Shown here piece by piece: positions 53,601-56,812 of a stretch of 64,000 nt of DNA. This DNA comes from Arbacia lixula (Eukaryota; Echinodermata; Echinoidea; Arbacioida; Arbaciidae). The notes beneath the pieces are model-generated. The model was not told the DNA's origin, did not search any database, and was given only the letters and a program-made list of their open reading frames with translations. Within the stretch, counting starts at the first letter, position 1. Every line of letters starts with the position of its first letter. The translations under genes and the position numbers were made by a program. The stretch spans positions 24,467,511-24,531,510 of the forward strand of contig OZ022585.1 in the NCBI GenBank assembly GCA_963669155.1, in the 5' to 3' direction.

Positions 53601-54757
53601 AAGACTGAATGTTGAGTTCCACTCAAGACAGCCCCTCAAGACTGAAAGACGCGTTTCACTCAAGACAGACCCTCAAGACTGAAAGTTGAGTTCTACTCAA
53701 GACAGACCCTCAAGACTGAAAGTTCAGTTCCATTCTAGACAGACCCTCAAGACTGAAAGTTCAGTTCCATTCTAGACAGACCCTCAAGACTGAAATTTGA
53801 GTTCCACTCAAGAGACGCTTAAGCCTGAAAGACGAGTTCCACTCTAAACAGACCCTCAAGACTGAAAGACGAGTTCCACACAGACCTGTGAATAAATAAT
53901 ATCGTGGGCCCCTCCCCTTATTACGAAACCCAAAATATAAGATTTGTTTGATATGCATACCTGTCTCAAGATGTTCCGCGGCTTTAGTCATCTCATTGTC
54001 TTTGAAAATTAGGAGGAGATCTTGTGCTGTGTTTGCTTTTGTCCCAAATTTGTCAACGTACTTATGGAGGAGTTGGTGTATTGCTTGCTGTTGTGATCCA
54101 GCGATTTTGCCACTGACTGCGGCGTTGGATCCTTCTTCGTAGCTGAAGCCCAGTATTACGCTAAATTCATCAGGAGGAACTTGAACTATGTTCACTTTCT
54201 TCGACAGCTGAAGGAGCAATAGATCATCTAGTATGGTATCAGCCATTACAAACCTGTAACACATGAATGAAAACATGTATTATTTCGTGATGACTTTTTA
54301 CACATTTATCCAGAGGATTTTTTTTCGTGCAATGTTTGATTTTACTAATGGTTATTCCCACCTGTGTGTCAGTGTTTATATTTGAGAGGGAAGGAATGTG
54401 TGTATGAAAGAATGAGGGTATATTAGTGAGTGGTGAGAGGGATGTGTGTATGAGTGCGTGTGTTTGTCAGTGATGAGAGAAGTGCAAGTAAGAAAGAGAA
54501 GGAGACAGTTGTGTGTTTGTACTTATAAATGCTTGTGTGCATGTGAGAGAGGGGTGTGTGTGGGTGGGTGTGAGTGATAAGGGAAGGGAAAGGAAGAGAT
54601 AGTGGAAGAATGGACACGCTTTGAAACAACCTGGTTTTTTGTTCCACGGACAAAAGTCAAAAGGGCCTTGTTTGTGCTTATAAATCATTAGTGAACGTAA
54701 GGGAGAGAATACTTATGAGTGATTAATTAGGGAGGTGAAAAGGAGAGAAAGAGGAAA

Positions 54758-54799
<42 letters not shown>

Positions 54800-55427
54800 C
54801 CAGCGGTTAAAAAAACTTGACACCTTTGAAAAATAATTAAAAATCCATTTCAACTCACATTATGCTGAAATTACTTTTCTTGTAATAATCCTTGGAACAT
54901 TTGTGAAATTTTAACTTTTGGACAAATTGAATCTGAAAATGTATGTGTACCGGTAACAGATAATTAATTCATAACACATCAATGGTCATTGTGCATCACA
55001 CATGCCAACGCGCAACTTCTTTTCTGCCAGAAGATTTGTGCATTATTCATGACATTGTGATGGCATGTTGCTAGTGGATTGACAGGTGTGATACACAATT
55101 ATCATTGAATCATTGTTGTGTTCTGAATTAATTATCTCGTACGCACATTTTGAGGTCCAAATTGTCCAAAAGTGAAAATCTCATTCAATATTCCAAAGAT
55201 TTTGACAAGAAAATAAATTGATCAAATGTCAAAAAAATCCACAAAACCTGTCTTGAAATAAATTGACATCCCTTCACTTTATGTGTCAATTTATTTTTCA
55301 AAAGTGTAAAGAGTTTTTTTACACTTTAAATATGCAGGTATGTGCATTGAGTATGTGAGTAAAAGGAAAGGATTGAGTGTGTATGTCTGACTTCTTGTCT
55401 GTCTCCCCCTTCTCTCTCTCTCTCTCT

Positions 55428-55474
<47 letters not shown>

Positions 55475-55982
55475 GTATGTCTGCCTGACTGCTTTGTTTT
55501 TCTCTCCTTCTCCCCCTTCTCCCCATCTCTCTTTCTCAAGCCCCCTCTCCCCCCCTCGTGATGAAATCTTGGGATTTCTCCAAATTAATAGCCAAGTTGC
55601 GATGATTTTCAGCATTGATAGTGTTGTAATAATATGTAAGAATGACAGGAAGACTTTTGTATTGTTTATAATTAAAAACTTCTAAATATTAATAAATCCC
55701 TATAGACCTGAACATGTGTATATATACAGCAGGTATATTACACATGTAACAGGTATGGTCGGCATCGACGGGTTTGACATAAACGCCACTCTGCTGGTGG
55801 TGTGATTAAACATTAACAATAACAAACATGACAAAGGAATATTGATTCAGCCTAATATAAAAATGGGGATTTCCAAGGCTGGAGTTTTCAATACAATTGA
55901 GAACAAAATCCTCTCTCTCTCTTTCTCCCCCCTCCCGCTCTCTCCCTCTTTTCCCCTCTTCCCCTTCATCCCACCTCCCTCC

Positions 55983-56020
<38 letters not shown>

Positions 56021-56812
56021 TGCTCTCTTTCACCCTTTGTCGGCATCGACAGGTTTGACATGAACGTCACTCTGCTGGTGGTGTGATTAAACATTAACAA
56101 TAACAAACATGACAAAGGAATATTGATTTAGCCTAATATAAAAATGGGGATTTCCAAGTCAGGACATTCAACAGAAGTAAGAACGGGTGGGGGTAACACA
56201 AAGCGAGATCCGCGCCTGAGAGGAGAGGCGTGGATGAAGGGAGGGGGGTCGACGACACCGCCGCGATTTAAGGTTACACCTTAAGTAGCTCACCAGGCGT
56301 TTTGGTAACTTTGCACTGAACTAGTATGATGCGTCTAAGGTTATGCTATTTTGCTTAGGGGTAACTTACTTTTTTTGTTGTGGTTATATTAAACTTCATT
56401 CAAGATACTTAAAAATGGCTCTAAAATGACAGAATTTGGTTGAGAAAGTACTAGACGAAGCCTGTGTTACTTTCCAGTTTCAGTCACCAAAGCGTAGGCC
56501 AAGAAAACTTACGAGTTGCCATTTTACGCGCTGCCATTCATAACTGTGATGTAAACTACGAACAACTTAAATCTCTATTTAGCATAACACACATGTGTTG
56601 AATGTATAATAGCGTGCATTATGCGCAAGCTATCGCTAGCTCTGGTGAAGGACATGCTTGGAAAAATAACAAATTTCAAGAATGAGGTGCAATAAATTTC
56701 AAAAATGCAAAGTATGATTTTACACTTACCTTTCTCTCTTCTGGCTGGGCGATCCTTCGGGTCCTTGCGTAGCTCCTTTTCGGCTCTGGGAGGAACACTG
56801 AGGGGACTCCAT
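14436..56812 (-). CDS. NLR-type immune receptor gene (Death-NACHT-LRR), nine-exon model
   Basis: Intracellular pattern-recognition receptor of the NLR/STAND family, expected in the cytosol: leucine-rich repeats sense, the NACHT ATPase switches and oligomerises, and the Death domain recruits partners. Joining 56730-56812, 53961-54253, 50957-51028, 43991-45585, 35265-35453, 24319-24450, 22996-23357, 15169-15267 and 14436-14451 gives one open frame of 946 residues ending in TGA. Using the internal Met at 54246 gives 916. Every junction has a consensus-type AG acceptor and GT donor, and phases agree across all eight introns, which is hard to obtain by chance. Echinoderms and amphioxus have large Death-NACHT families; this looks like a whole member, not a pseudogene. 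Exons 2-4 are firm. The LRR exons are linked by phase and composition, and extra exons may have been missed. Exon 1 and exon 9 are the weakest. Confidence 0.82.
14993..15031. repeat. CA microsatellite
   Basis: (CA)n just downstream of NLR exon 8, in intron 8. Confidence 0.95.
15169..15267 (-). CDS. NLR exon 8: C-terminal exon
   Basis: 99 nt with acceptor TGATATGTAG and donor GTAAGA. It needs two bases carried from the previous exon and passes two on, exactly as exon 7 supplies. It encodes FHECDTDGEDRKLDELIRQT and then NQQGKLTFVVIH, a helix followed by a hydrophobic strand that fits a C-terminal LRR cap. In the other frames the segment meets stops. Confidence 0.77.
15268..16432. other. Intron 7 sequence, no gene seen
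   Basis: Unique-looking AT-rich intronic sequence between exon 8 and the fossil LTR element. Confidence 0.5.
16433..16578 (+). repeat. Left LTR of the fossil Gypsy-type element
   Basis: TG...CA ends; shares AGTTCTGGA.CCATA, CTTGTGTCAAA and TGTGTTTCTTTGTGTCTCAT with the right copy. Confidence 0.62.
16890..18062 (-). mobile_element. 5'-truncated LINE (CR1/Jockey-like) with C-terminal RT
   Basis: The 3' half of an APE-type LINE, sense with respect to the NLR gene, in intron 7. The open frame 17180-18052 starts just before YADDAALF and continues through the thumb (VNQFKYLGVILDNTLKFDKH), LPHIDYGLIIWG and LQNRYARLIL to the C-terminus. The 3' part carries AATAAA-type signals near 16920-17000. The upstream edge near 18062 is abrupt, typical of 5' truncation on insertion. 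The long undamaged frame suggests a recent copy. It lies within an older LTR element. Confidence 0.85.
17180..18052 (-). CDS. LINE reverse transcriptase, C-terminal part
   Basis: 290 codons without a stop, beginning inside the RT palm. YADD at residues 15-18 is the metal-binding catalytic box. NELQLNTKKCKVMLIGT is the following palm segment, and KIWNNLPLCIRNIKSIYSFK is the typical LINE C-terminus. The endonuclease and the N-terminal RT are missing because the insertion is truncated, so this is not an autonomous element. Confidence 0.85.
   Translation of the reverse strand: MCDLLYSDQTKLSLYADDAALFCKGRDYLSVQTKLQAELNRVMQWVDKNELQLNTKKCKVMLIGTHKKVHSKQIVLKREEDIIEQVNQFKYLGVILDNTLKFDKHIESVCAKLAKTIGCIRQIKKYLPKQVLTLLYNGLFLPHIDYGLIIWGTSAKFFILKVQRLQNRYARLILNADFLTPHLIMLKRLNWQSVLQRVNYQFCLCMFKVINGLSPQFLTGLVIFRSPNIFTRYAIDNPLYVIKPNKDYMKRSFQYIGSKIWNNLPLCIRNIKSIYSFKKQCKILSLTDRI
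18104..19812. mobile_element. 1.7-kb TIR element with perfect 28-bp inverted ends
   Basis: 18104-18131 and 19785-19812 are perfect inverted copies (28 of 28), starting GTCCCGCGCAATTCCGGATT. Between them there is no credible protein, but CpG density is unusually high for this window. The flanking bases (TCAGCA / TGGTCAG) may extend the inverted repeat. It is a non-autonomous DNA transposon of unknown family, placed inside the fossil LTR element. Confidence 0.65.
20642..20775 (+). repeat. Right LTR of the fossil Gypsy-type element
   Basis: TG...CA ends; preceded by a purine-rich tract; same blocks as the left copy at clearly reduced identity. Confidence 0.62.
20776..22995. other. Intron 7 sequence with a CpG-containing repeat at about 21640-22190
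   Basis: The middle part repeats GCGAATGT/ACATTCGC words and CGTGAAAAC..C.CTTTAA near 22075 and 22165, suggesting a decayed repeat of unknown family. The rest is AT-rich without features. Open frames of about 100 codons here do not look like genes. Confidence 0.4.
22996..23357 (-). CDS. NLR exon 7: main leucine-rich exon
   Basis: 362 nt, entered in phase 0 (acceptor CACTGGACAG) and left with two bases over (donor GTGAGT). About 120 residues carry several LRR strands: VRLESLDLHVYDMLILLELG, VEHLVLVIRD, VQNLNRLTIHGHHG, CPGLTKIRFRYLKLG and LLVEHQSLRDIT. The repeats are irregular, as in many invertebrate NLR C-termini, and would form the sensing horseshoe. Confidence 0.86.
23358..24318. other. 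Intron 6 sequence
   Basis: Short GT-rich tract near 24050-24120; otherwise unique-looking. Confidence 0.5.
24319..24450 (-). CDS. NLR exon 6: leucine-rich exon
   Basis: 132 nt (44 codons), phase 0 at both ends, with acceptor CTCTCAG and strong donor GTAAGTGA. The frame reads ITTIHISRVTMTRVRLHAIL and then GLPCLRSLNMTGI, one LRR-like unit (LxxLxxLxxLxMTGI). It was found by looking for splice-bounded open segments between exons 5 and 7, since it is too short to stand out as an ORF. Confidence 0.8.
24540..26003 (-). mobile_element. Degraded Rex1-like LINE
   Basis: RT pieces in order on the minus strand. 25707-26003 carries KAMGPDGINWKLL and LNDYRPVALTSIVMKCFERL. About 25400-25690 carries a broken segment with DFSSAFNT and GAPQGCVLS. 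24843-25382 carries the catalytic box as YANDTVILG (YADD to YAND) and a thumb with IYRYKYLGTTIDNKLTW. DFSSAFNTI with DDTVILG is typical of the Rex1/Babar group. Several stops and shifts and the D-to-N change mark it as dead. The 3' end near 24540 is a short AATAC-type tail. Intron 5, sense to the NLR gene. Confidence 0.8.
26085..26475. repeat. Dispersed repeat, inverted partner of 34805-35140
   Basis: Contains TTTTGCCCCAAGGTCAAATG, CAATGTATTGT, GTGTTAAGCGTCAATG and AACTTTGAAACTCTATCAG, all present in reverse complement and order at 34805-35140. No coding capacity. Confidence 0.75.
26556..28065 (+). mobile_element. Penelope-like element, 5' part
   Basis: RT with SPVSAVVANLYKESFEDEAL and KRYVDDTFIIIF at 26570-26794, then KIAFLDTRLTV near 26815, HHPTSVKRG near 27530, and a GIY-YIG endonuclease at 27770-28021 (GIVYNIPCKGCDRSYIGKTA then ISERITEHKRDV). 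RT plus GIY-YIG is diagnostic of Penelope-like elements. About 590 bp of unrelated sequence (26940-27525) interrupts the RT. The C-terminal end stops at 28065, where a mariner-like terminal repeat begins, and seems to resume at 33098. Degraded. Confidence 0.8.
28066..28166. mobile_element. Mariner-like element, left arm
   Basis: TA then CACTACAGCTCAAAGGAATT, followed by the AAAGGGAAGAAAGGGAAGGA and TGTCCAGTTCAGCAT blocks. These match the left arm of the palindromic copy at 52312. It ends where the LINE tail begins. Confidence 0.65.
28316..30874 (-). CDS. LINE main coding part: APE endonuclease C-half and reverse transcriptase
   Basis: 852 codons. It starts in the endonuclease (CLINVYRAP, then TGDFNIHVD near residue 44, SDHFPV near 108), then a linker with a basic block. 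The reverse transcriptase follows: LRPISNLQYISKLVE, NQSAYRKFHSTETAL, LDLTGAFDTIDH near 475, GVPQGSRLGPLLFTLY near 536 and YADDTQIYLSF near 568. A thumb and C-terminal region ends SKVKTYLF. The catalytic YADD and the endonuclease residues seen are intact. The motif set fits the CR1/L2 group. Confidence 0.92.
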   Translation of the reverse strand: MCLINVYRAPYSESHPVSVSSFVSEFNDYIQTHLLSNTPVLVTGDFNIHVDVSRDSQSFNDLLESLCCTQLVDFCTHTHGHTLDLLIRRQSDDTIVVGKPWAYPTLISDHFPVMCYLNSSRVHFPIKKITFRRLSAINTDLLKEDIVESRLCKEIPNDVSELATLYDTTLREVLDKHAPRVVKNVVLRPKVPWLNDSILEKKRKKRKAEKRWSKTRTDEDWKEYKSARNAYSFNLYGARKVHHIVLVSENKENPKTLFNVVKGLLNMSNKQPVIPNNVDSKTFVNSLGNYFLDKVQKIHDDIESKISNVNKLITDEISLDKEIAVLTDFKELSEHDVKILIMKLSKKSCPLDPMPTKMLMQYLDVLLPVITSVINTSLSTGQFPALWKVALVKPLLKKSGIGTEFCNLRPISNLQYISKLVEGAATQQILEHIDSHSLLPINQSAYRKFHSTETALLRIKSDLLMSMDDQKISILLLLDLTGAFDTIDHLSLLQTLKSNFGINGTVFAWIQSYLADRKQTVEMNGIESDVFKVPFGVPQGSRLGPLLFTLYTSRLLTNIEKEFPIITCHCYADDTQIYLSFCPNTPNEDYCISVLEICIEYIRAWMLQNKLMLNDKKTELLVIGTPRQVSKFRTNGISVRDTVIKPSHSVRNLGVLFDTHLSMDSQITSVCKSAYYMIYNLRRIRKYFDQDSMKSVVHACITSKLDYCNSVLYGLPDSQIVKLQRVQNTCARLICNLPKFAHLTPLLRDLHWLPVRQRIEFKMLVIVFKALNGQAPRYINELLHFKCQTHGHNLRSTQDTSLLQVPQIRTKVTLGDRSFFCAAPKLWNKLPVDIRKSKTLGSFKSKVKTYLF
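30865..31710 (-). CDS. LINE 5' coding part: signal-like peptide, 2A-like motif, endonuclease start
   Basis: 281 codons. Residues 16-36 (MGAFQLGLLLTLCLLATVETV) form a strongly hydrophobic signal-like segment. A 2A-like GDIHPNPGP follows at residues 80-88. A very basic Arg/Lys patch lies near 150-172. The first motifs of an APE endonuclease come next: LLCSMNVRSVRNK, then ISMTETWLS, then RGGGTGLVF. The canonical 2A core is D-V/I-E-x-N-P-G-P; here His replaces Glu, a variant seen in CR1-like elements. If active, the ribosome would release the leader product at Gly-Pro. The frame leaves the endonuclease early because of the frameshift. Confidence 0.85.
   Translation of the reverse strand: MHLDELQQRDSQPSTMGAFQLGLLLTLCLLATVETVCCNEQWCTRLSTHGIFIRKQYLKRRVPYYPNGTASFQLELLHAGDIHPNPGPENKDDVRPLFISHRDSNLQRSRGDWVSPIKYTLSELSQWRHTNCQLPTNICDIIHSYGIQRRKTRRGRRGGRRRNHLRRSKKSKPLSNLLLCSMNVRSVRNKSAIIHDFICDTKADLISMTETWLSEYDAAVLQEFVPLGYKFVHQPRNNRRGGGTGLVFKETINVSQTAAGEKNSFEYAEYISLKINLFSCV
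31447..31473 (-). other. 2A-like recoding motif (GDIHPNPGP)
   Basis: Encodes Gly-Asp-Ile-His-Pro-Asn-Pro-Gly-Pro. NPGP with a preceding D-x-x is the signature of 2A ribosome skipping, described in several virus groups and in APE-type non-LTR elements of sea urchin and amphioxus. The His at the usual Glu position leaves its activity open. Confidence 0.7.
32311..32675. repeat. 185-bp tandem duplication
   Basis: GTGCGTGTACATGT.CGCATTG, CTTTGTATTACAACACAAAG (itself palindromic), CCAAATTCTTGGCCATACAG and TTTTGATATCAATAGAAAGG occur twice, 185 bp apart at about 95 percent identity. Between the LINE leader and the mariner right end. Confidence 0.92.
33069..33097. mobile_element. Mariner-like element, right terminal repeat
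   Basis: ATGCCAATCCCTTTGAGTTG then GAGTG: the reverse complement matches the terminal repeat at 28068 at 21 of 26 positions. Together with the left arm it frames the LINE insertion. Confidence 0.5.
33098..33605 (+). mobile_element. Penelope-like element, 3' part
   Basis: Begins with KEVISIRLKPNNFNRDNGID, the standard tail of the Penelope GIY-YIG domain, followed by a 3' UTR and the typical terminal CTGACGAAG...GAAAC block near 33540-33570. It starts right after a mariner-like terminal repeat, and its first codons are those missing from the copy ending at 28065. The two are therefore best read as one element split by a 5-kb insertion. Confidence 0.7.
33855..34279. mobile_element. piggyBac-like MITE (TTAA target)
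   Basis: 425 bp bounded by TTAA at 33851-33854 and 34280-34283; inverted ends CCCTAA...CCGGCGG-like. Subterminal palindromes GGGGGGTTGATTCAACCCCC (near 33894) and a G12...C11 pair around TATTCAA (34231-34260). TTAA with CCC ends is the piggyBac pattern. Confidence 0.65.
34284..34804. other. Intron 5 sequence, no gene seen
   Basis: AT-rich; nothing recognised. Confidence 0.5.
34805..35140. repeat. Dispersed repeat, inverted partner of 26085-26475
   Basis: Contains CTGATAGAGTTTCAAAGTTA, CATTGACGCTTAACACCAT and CATTTGACCTTGGGGCAAAA. The pair brackets the Penelope/mariner/LINE stack, with the two copies about 8.3 kb apart. Confidence 0.75.
35167..35201. repeat. CA/CG microsatellite
   Basis: (CA)12 passing into (GC)5, 64 bp beyond the exon 5 donor; alternating purine-pyrimidine, Z-DNA prone. 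Confidence 0.95.
35265..35453 (-). CDS. NLR exon 5: first leucine-rich exon
   Basis: 189 nt (63 codons), phase 0 at both ends, with acceptor ATTCCACACAG and donor AGG|GTAGGG. It encodes SGSSVSSSLGATASPHG, then LCLLPRLEKLILDFDLPEEFYSS, an irregular LRR-like strand and helix. Exon 4 also ends in phase 0, so the join is allowed. The Ser/Ala-rich start looks like a spacer between the NACHT-associated helices and the repeats. The donor is only moderate (GTAGGG). Confidence 0.74.
35661..35690. repeat. CA microsatellite
   Basis: (CA)15 in intron 4, about 200 bp upstream of the exon 5 acceptor. Confidence 0.95.
36087..37731. mobile_element. 1.6-kb TIR element with CCCGGTGTTAC iterons
   Basis: Inverted ends GGGCAATTCCAC(A/G)ATAA at 36088 and 37731. 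CCCGGTGTTAC or near copies occur near 36449, 37330 and 37538, with a partial one near 37125. The interior from about 36985 to 37560 is a diverged tandem repeat of about 206-208 bp. No protein seen. Confidence 0.6.
37732..39102. other. Intron 4 sequence with a G15 run at 38237-38251
   Basis: No coding segment recognised. GGGGAAAGTGGGGACCAGCG near 38766 resembles words in the TIR element at 39103, so part of this may be a decayed relative. Confidence 0.45.
39103..40475. mobile_element. 1.37-kb TIR element with GC-rich ends
   Basis: Inverted ends of about 25 bp, GGGGAG(C/A)GCGGGGT(T/A)AAT then ACGGACAT, at 39103-39127 and 40451-40475. Inside are more GGACATGGGGCAAT- and TTGCCCCATGTTGTCC-like words, so the end motif is reused internally. 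No credible coding region. Related words near 42475 and 42779 suggest a second, decayed relative. Confidence 0.62.
40476..41049. other. Intron 4 sequence, no gene seen
   Basis: AT-rich; nothing recognised. Confidence 0.5.
41050..41690 (-). mobile_element. Penelope-like element, C-terminal and 3' end
   Basis: Minus-strand GIY-YIG half: GETGRPISERMIEHRRDV, SSAVAEHCWNADHPPNWDTV, WCVKEAIQIRLHPNNINRDN, then a Thr/Ser/Pro-rich tail. The 3' end near 41055-41105 has the CTGACGAAG...GAAACGTCG signature of Penelope termini. Mostly open at the end but truncated at the 5' side. Intron 4 of the NLR gene. A different subfamily from the copy at 27 kb. Confidence 0.82.
41818..42074. repeat. 126-bp tandem duplication
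   Basis: CCTGACCCACATGACA to CATCCATGACAGGTCCAA occurs twice, about 93 percent identical. It gives short minus-strand frames that mirror each other but match no protein. Confidence 0.92.
42075..42859. other. Intron 4 sequence, decayed repeat words
   Basis: CCCATTTACCCCCACC and CATTTACCCCGCTACTAGGG near 42490 and 42780 resemble ends of the TIR element at 39103-40475. No gene. Confidence 0.4.
42860..42989. mobile_element. 130-bp MITE
   Basis: Inverted ends AACTCTTAAC(C/T)TGCCG around a 98-bp core that itself repeats GCCGC(T)GTCGCA.TTTTGCAAC. Too short to code. Confidence 0.6.
42990..43990. other. Intron 4 sequence, no gene seen
   Basis: AT-rich; nothing recognised up to the exon 4 donor. Confidence 0.5.
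43991..45585 (-). CDS. NLR exon 4: NACHT nucleotide-binding domain and helical domains
   Basis: A single 1595-nt exon bounded by TGTCACAG and GTAAGTAA. Residues are numbered from the Met at 54246. About 125-200 form a pre-NACHT helical segment (MTPQLKKLQDLLKLQYRKTF). Walker A is GEAGAGKTT at 207-215. The extended Walker B is ILLDALDESD at 282-291, with the acidic pair typical of NACHT. A sensor-1-like VIVTTRPSH lies near 317-325. Winged-helix and helical-domain features follow, including FCAMLCYVW and the conserved RFPHKLLMEYTSSMYL, which matches the NLR pattern FxHKxxxEyxxxxYL. All catalytic motifs are intact, so ATP or dATP binding is expected. Reading past 43991 runs into the intron and adds only nine spurious residues. 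Confidence 0.96.
46009..46372 (-). mobile_element. tRNA-derived SINE copy (minus)
   Basis: On the minus strand an A-box-like TGGCTCAATGTGTAAGG (46264-46280) and a perfect B box GGTTCGATTCC (46227-46237) form a tRNA-like head, followed by a pyrimidine-rich body. Homologous in inverted orientation to 50413-50735. Not a functional tRNA: no consistent acceptor stem is seen. Confidence 0.65.
46373..48292. other. Intron 3 sequence with CRE-like palindromes
   Basis: GACGTCAT occurs near 46522 and 46647, and a doublet TGACGTCACGATGACGTCAT lies at about 47231-47250, in a stretch with CpG-rich words near 47070-47110. It is likely a dispersed repeat. No gene. Confidence 0.4.
48293..50400 (-). mobile_element. 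Degraded APE-type LINE with VDD reverse transcriptase
   Basis: Consecutive minus-strand pieces, in intron 3 and sense to the NLR gene. 50109-50396 and 49868-50176 cover the linker before the RT. 49277-49861 is RT with VCTDFSKAFDRLDH, FGVPQGTKLGPILF and FKYVDDLTLLE. 48933-49268 carries a palm and thumb with VKILGVYIQSNLKWDEH. 48581-48886 is the C-terminal region with VQRRVCKIML. At least four frame breaks are present. The 3' end has a GAATT-type short tandem tail at 48293-48315. The clade is not resolved. Confidence 0.8.
50413..50735 (+). mobile_element. tRNA-derived SINE copy (plus), decayed
   Basis: Shares TTTCAGCTTGAATAT, ATTCTAGCCCCTG, GTGTGGGTAGGG, CATTCCTTTTGCAATGTTTA and TCTCTGAAATGTTAGTAT with the other copy. 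The B box is degenerate (GGTTTGAATCA) and the A box is lost. Confidence 0.6.
50957..51028 (-). CDS. NLR exon 3: linker micro-exon
   Basis: A 72-nt exon with a pyrimidine-rich acceptor (TTTTTTGTTCCAG) and a perfect donor (GTAAGT). It starts and ends in phase 1, matching exon 2 and exon 4. It encodes about 24 residues: a basic start (AMTKKGVALVKEP) followed by a Ser/Pro-rich stretch. This is a flexible hinge between the Death and NACHT domains. Because its length is a multiple of three, it could be skipped without a frame change. Confidence 0.82.
51029..52311. other. Intron 2 sequence
   Basis: A short diverged duplication (CTG.ATAGTCTCACC.GATA...ACGGTGGTCAAAACA) near 51938-51982 and 52017-52062. 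Otherwise nothing recognised. Confidence 0.45.
52312..52542. mobile_element. Palindromic Tc1/mariner-type MITE (about 230 bp)
   Basis: Nearly perfect fold-back: the left arm starts CACTACAACTCAAAGGAATT after TA; the right arm ends AATTCCTTTGAGCTGTAGTG before TA. The arms of about 105 bp meet around 52420-52435. TA target duplication and CACTACAA-type ends point to Tc1/mariner. Intron 2 of the NLR gene. Confidence 0.8.
52709..53882. repeat. 37-bp minisatellite with higher-order structure (about 31 copies)
   Basis: Unit CTCAAGACAGACCCTCAAGA then CTGAAAGACGCGTTTCA, 37 bp, with variant units (GTTGAGTTCTA, GTTCAGTTCCATT). Blocks recur 554 bp apart (52901 and 53455; 15 units) and 480 bp apart (53241 and 53721; 13 units), so a higher-order block was copied and later lost two units. 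It ends about 80 bp from the Death-exon donor. Confidence 0.95.
53961..54253 (-). CDS. NLR exon 2: Death domain
   Basis: The acceptor (TGTTACAG) precedes the exon and the donor GTATGC follows it. From the Met at 54246 it encodes 95 residues: DDLLLLQLSKKV, then VPPDEF, a central LLHKYVDKFG helix, and the terminal MTKAAEHLE. This is the spacing of the six-helix Death fold seen in echinoderm NLR, MyD88 and ankyrin-type proteins. The domain mediates homotypic contacts with death-fold adaptors. It is the only domain before the linker, so the protein belongs to the Death-NACHT class, not a CARD or pyrin class. The 37-bp minisatellite begins within about 80 bp downstream of this donor. Confidence 0.86.
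54761..54796. repeat. GT microsatellite
   Basis: (GT)18 at the edge of the fold-back element, in intron 1. Confidence 0.95.
54818..55312. mobile_element. Imperfect fold-back element (about 490 bp)
   Basis: The two halves are inverted relatives: AGATAATTAATTCATAACAC (54958) pairs with GTGTTCTGAATTAATTATCT (55117), TTTTGGACAAATTGA pairs with the TCCAAATTGTCCAAAAG block, and the outer ends share ACTTTTGAAAAATAA-type sequence. AT-rich, without coding capacity. In intron 1 of the NLR gene. Confidence 0.6.
55411..55474. repeat. CT microsatellite
   Basis: Interrupted (CT)n in intron 1. Confidence 0.93.
55757..56160. repeat. Direct duplication of about 120 bp around a CT tract
   Basis: CGGCATCGAC.GGTTTGACAT through TGGGGATTTCCAAG occurs at 55760 and 56041, offset 281 bp, about 95 percent identical, with a (CT)n tract (55986-56016) between. 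Confidence 0.92.
56161..56729. other. Intron 1 5' part
   Basis: A CpG-rich patch at 56195-56275 then AT-rich sequence up to the exon 1 donor. No coding segment seen. Confidence 0.45.
56730..56812 (-). CDS. NLR exon 1 (candidate leader exon)
   Basis: An ATG at 56812 in good context (A at -3, G at +4) opens 27 codons rich in Ser, Gln, Lys and Gly, beginning MESPQCSSQ. It ends in AG before a strong donor (GTAAGTG). Spliced to the acceptor at 54253 it stays in frame with the Death-domain exon, adding 30 residues before the internal Met (MADT). The frame is also open upstream of this ATG, so the true start could be further 5'. It may instead be 5' UTR with translation starting at 54246. No signal peptide or known domain is visible. 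Confidence 0.5.

Noticed and set aside
52709-53882. CRISPR-like regular repeats of 37 bp
   Set aside because: Units are directly tandem with no unique spacers, in an animal intron; it is a minisatellite.
54246-56812. A 2A-like leader on the NLR protein itself
   Set aside because: No NPGP motif occurs in the modelled leader or Death exon; the only 2A-like site in the window is in the LINE.
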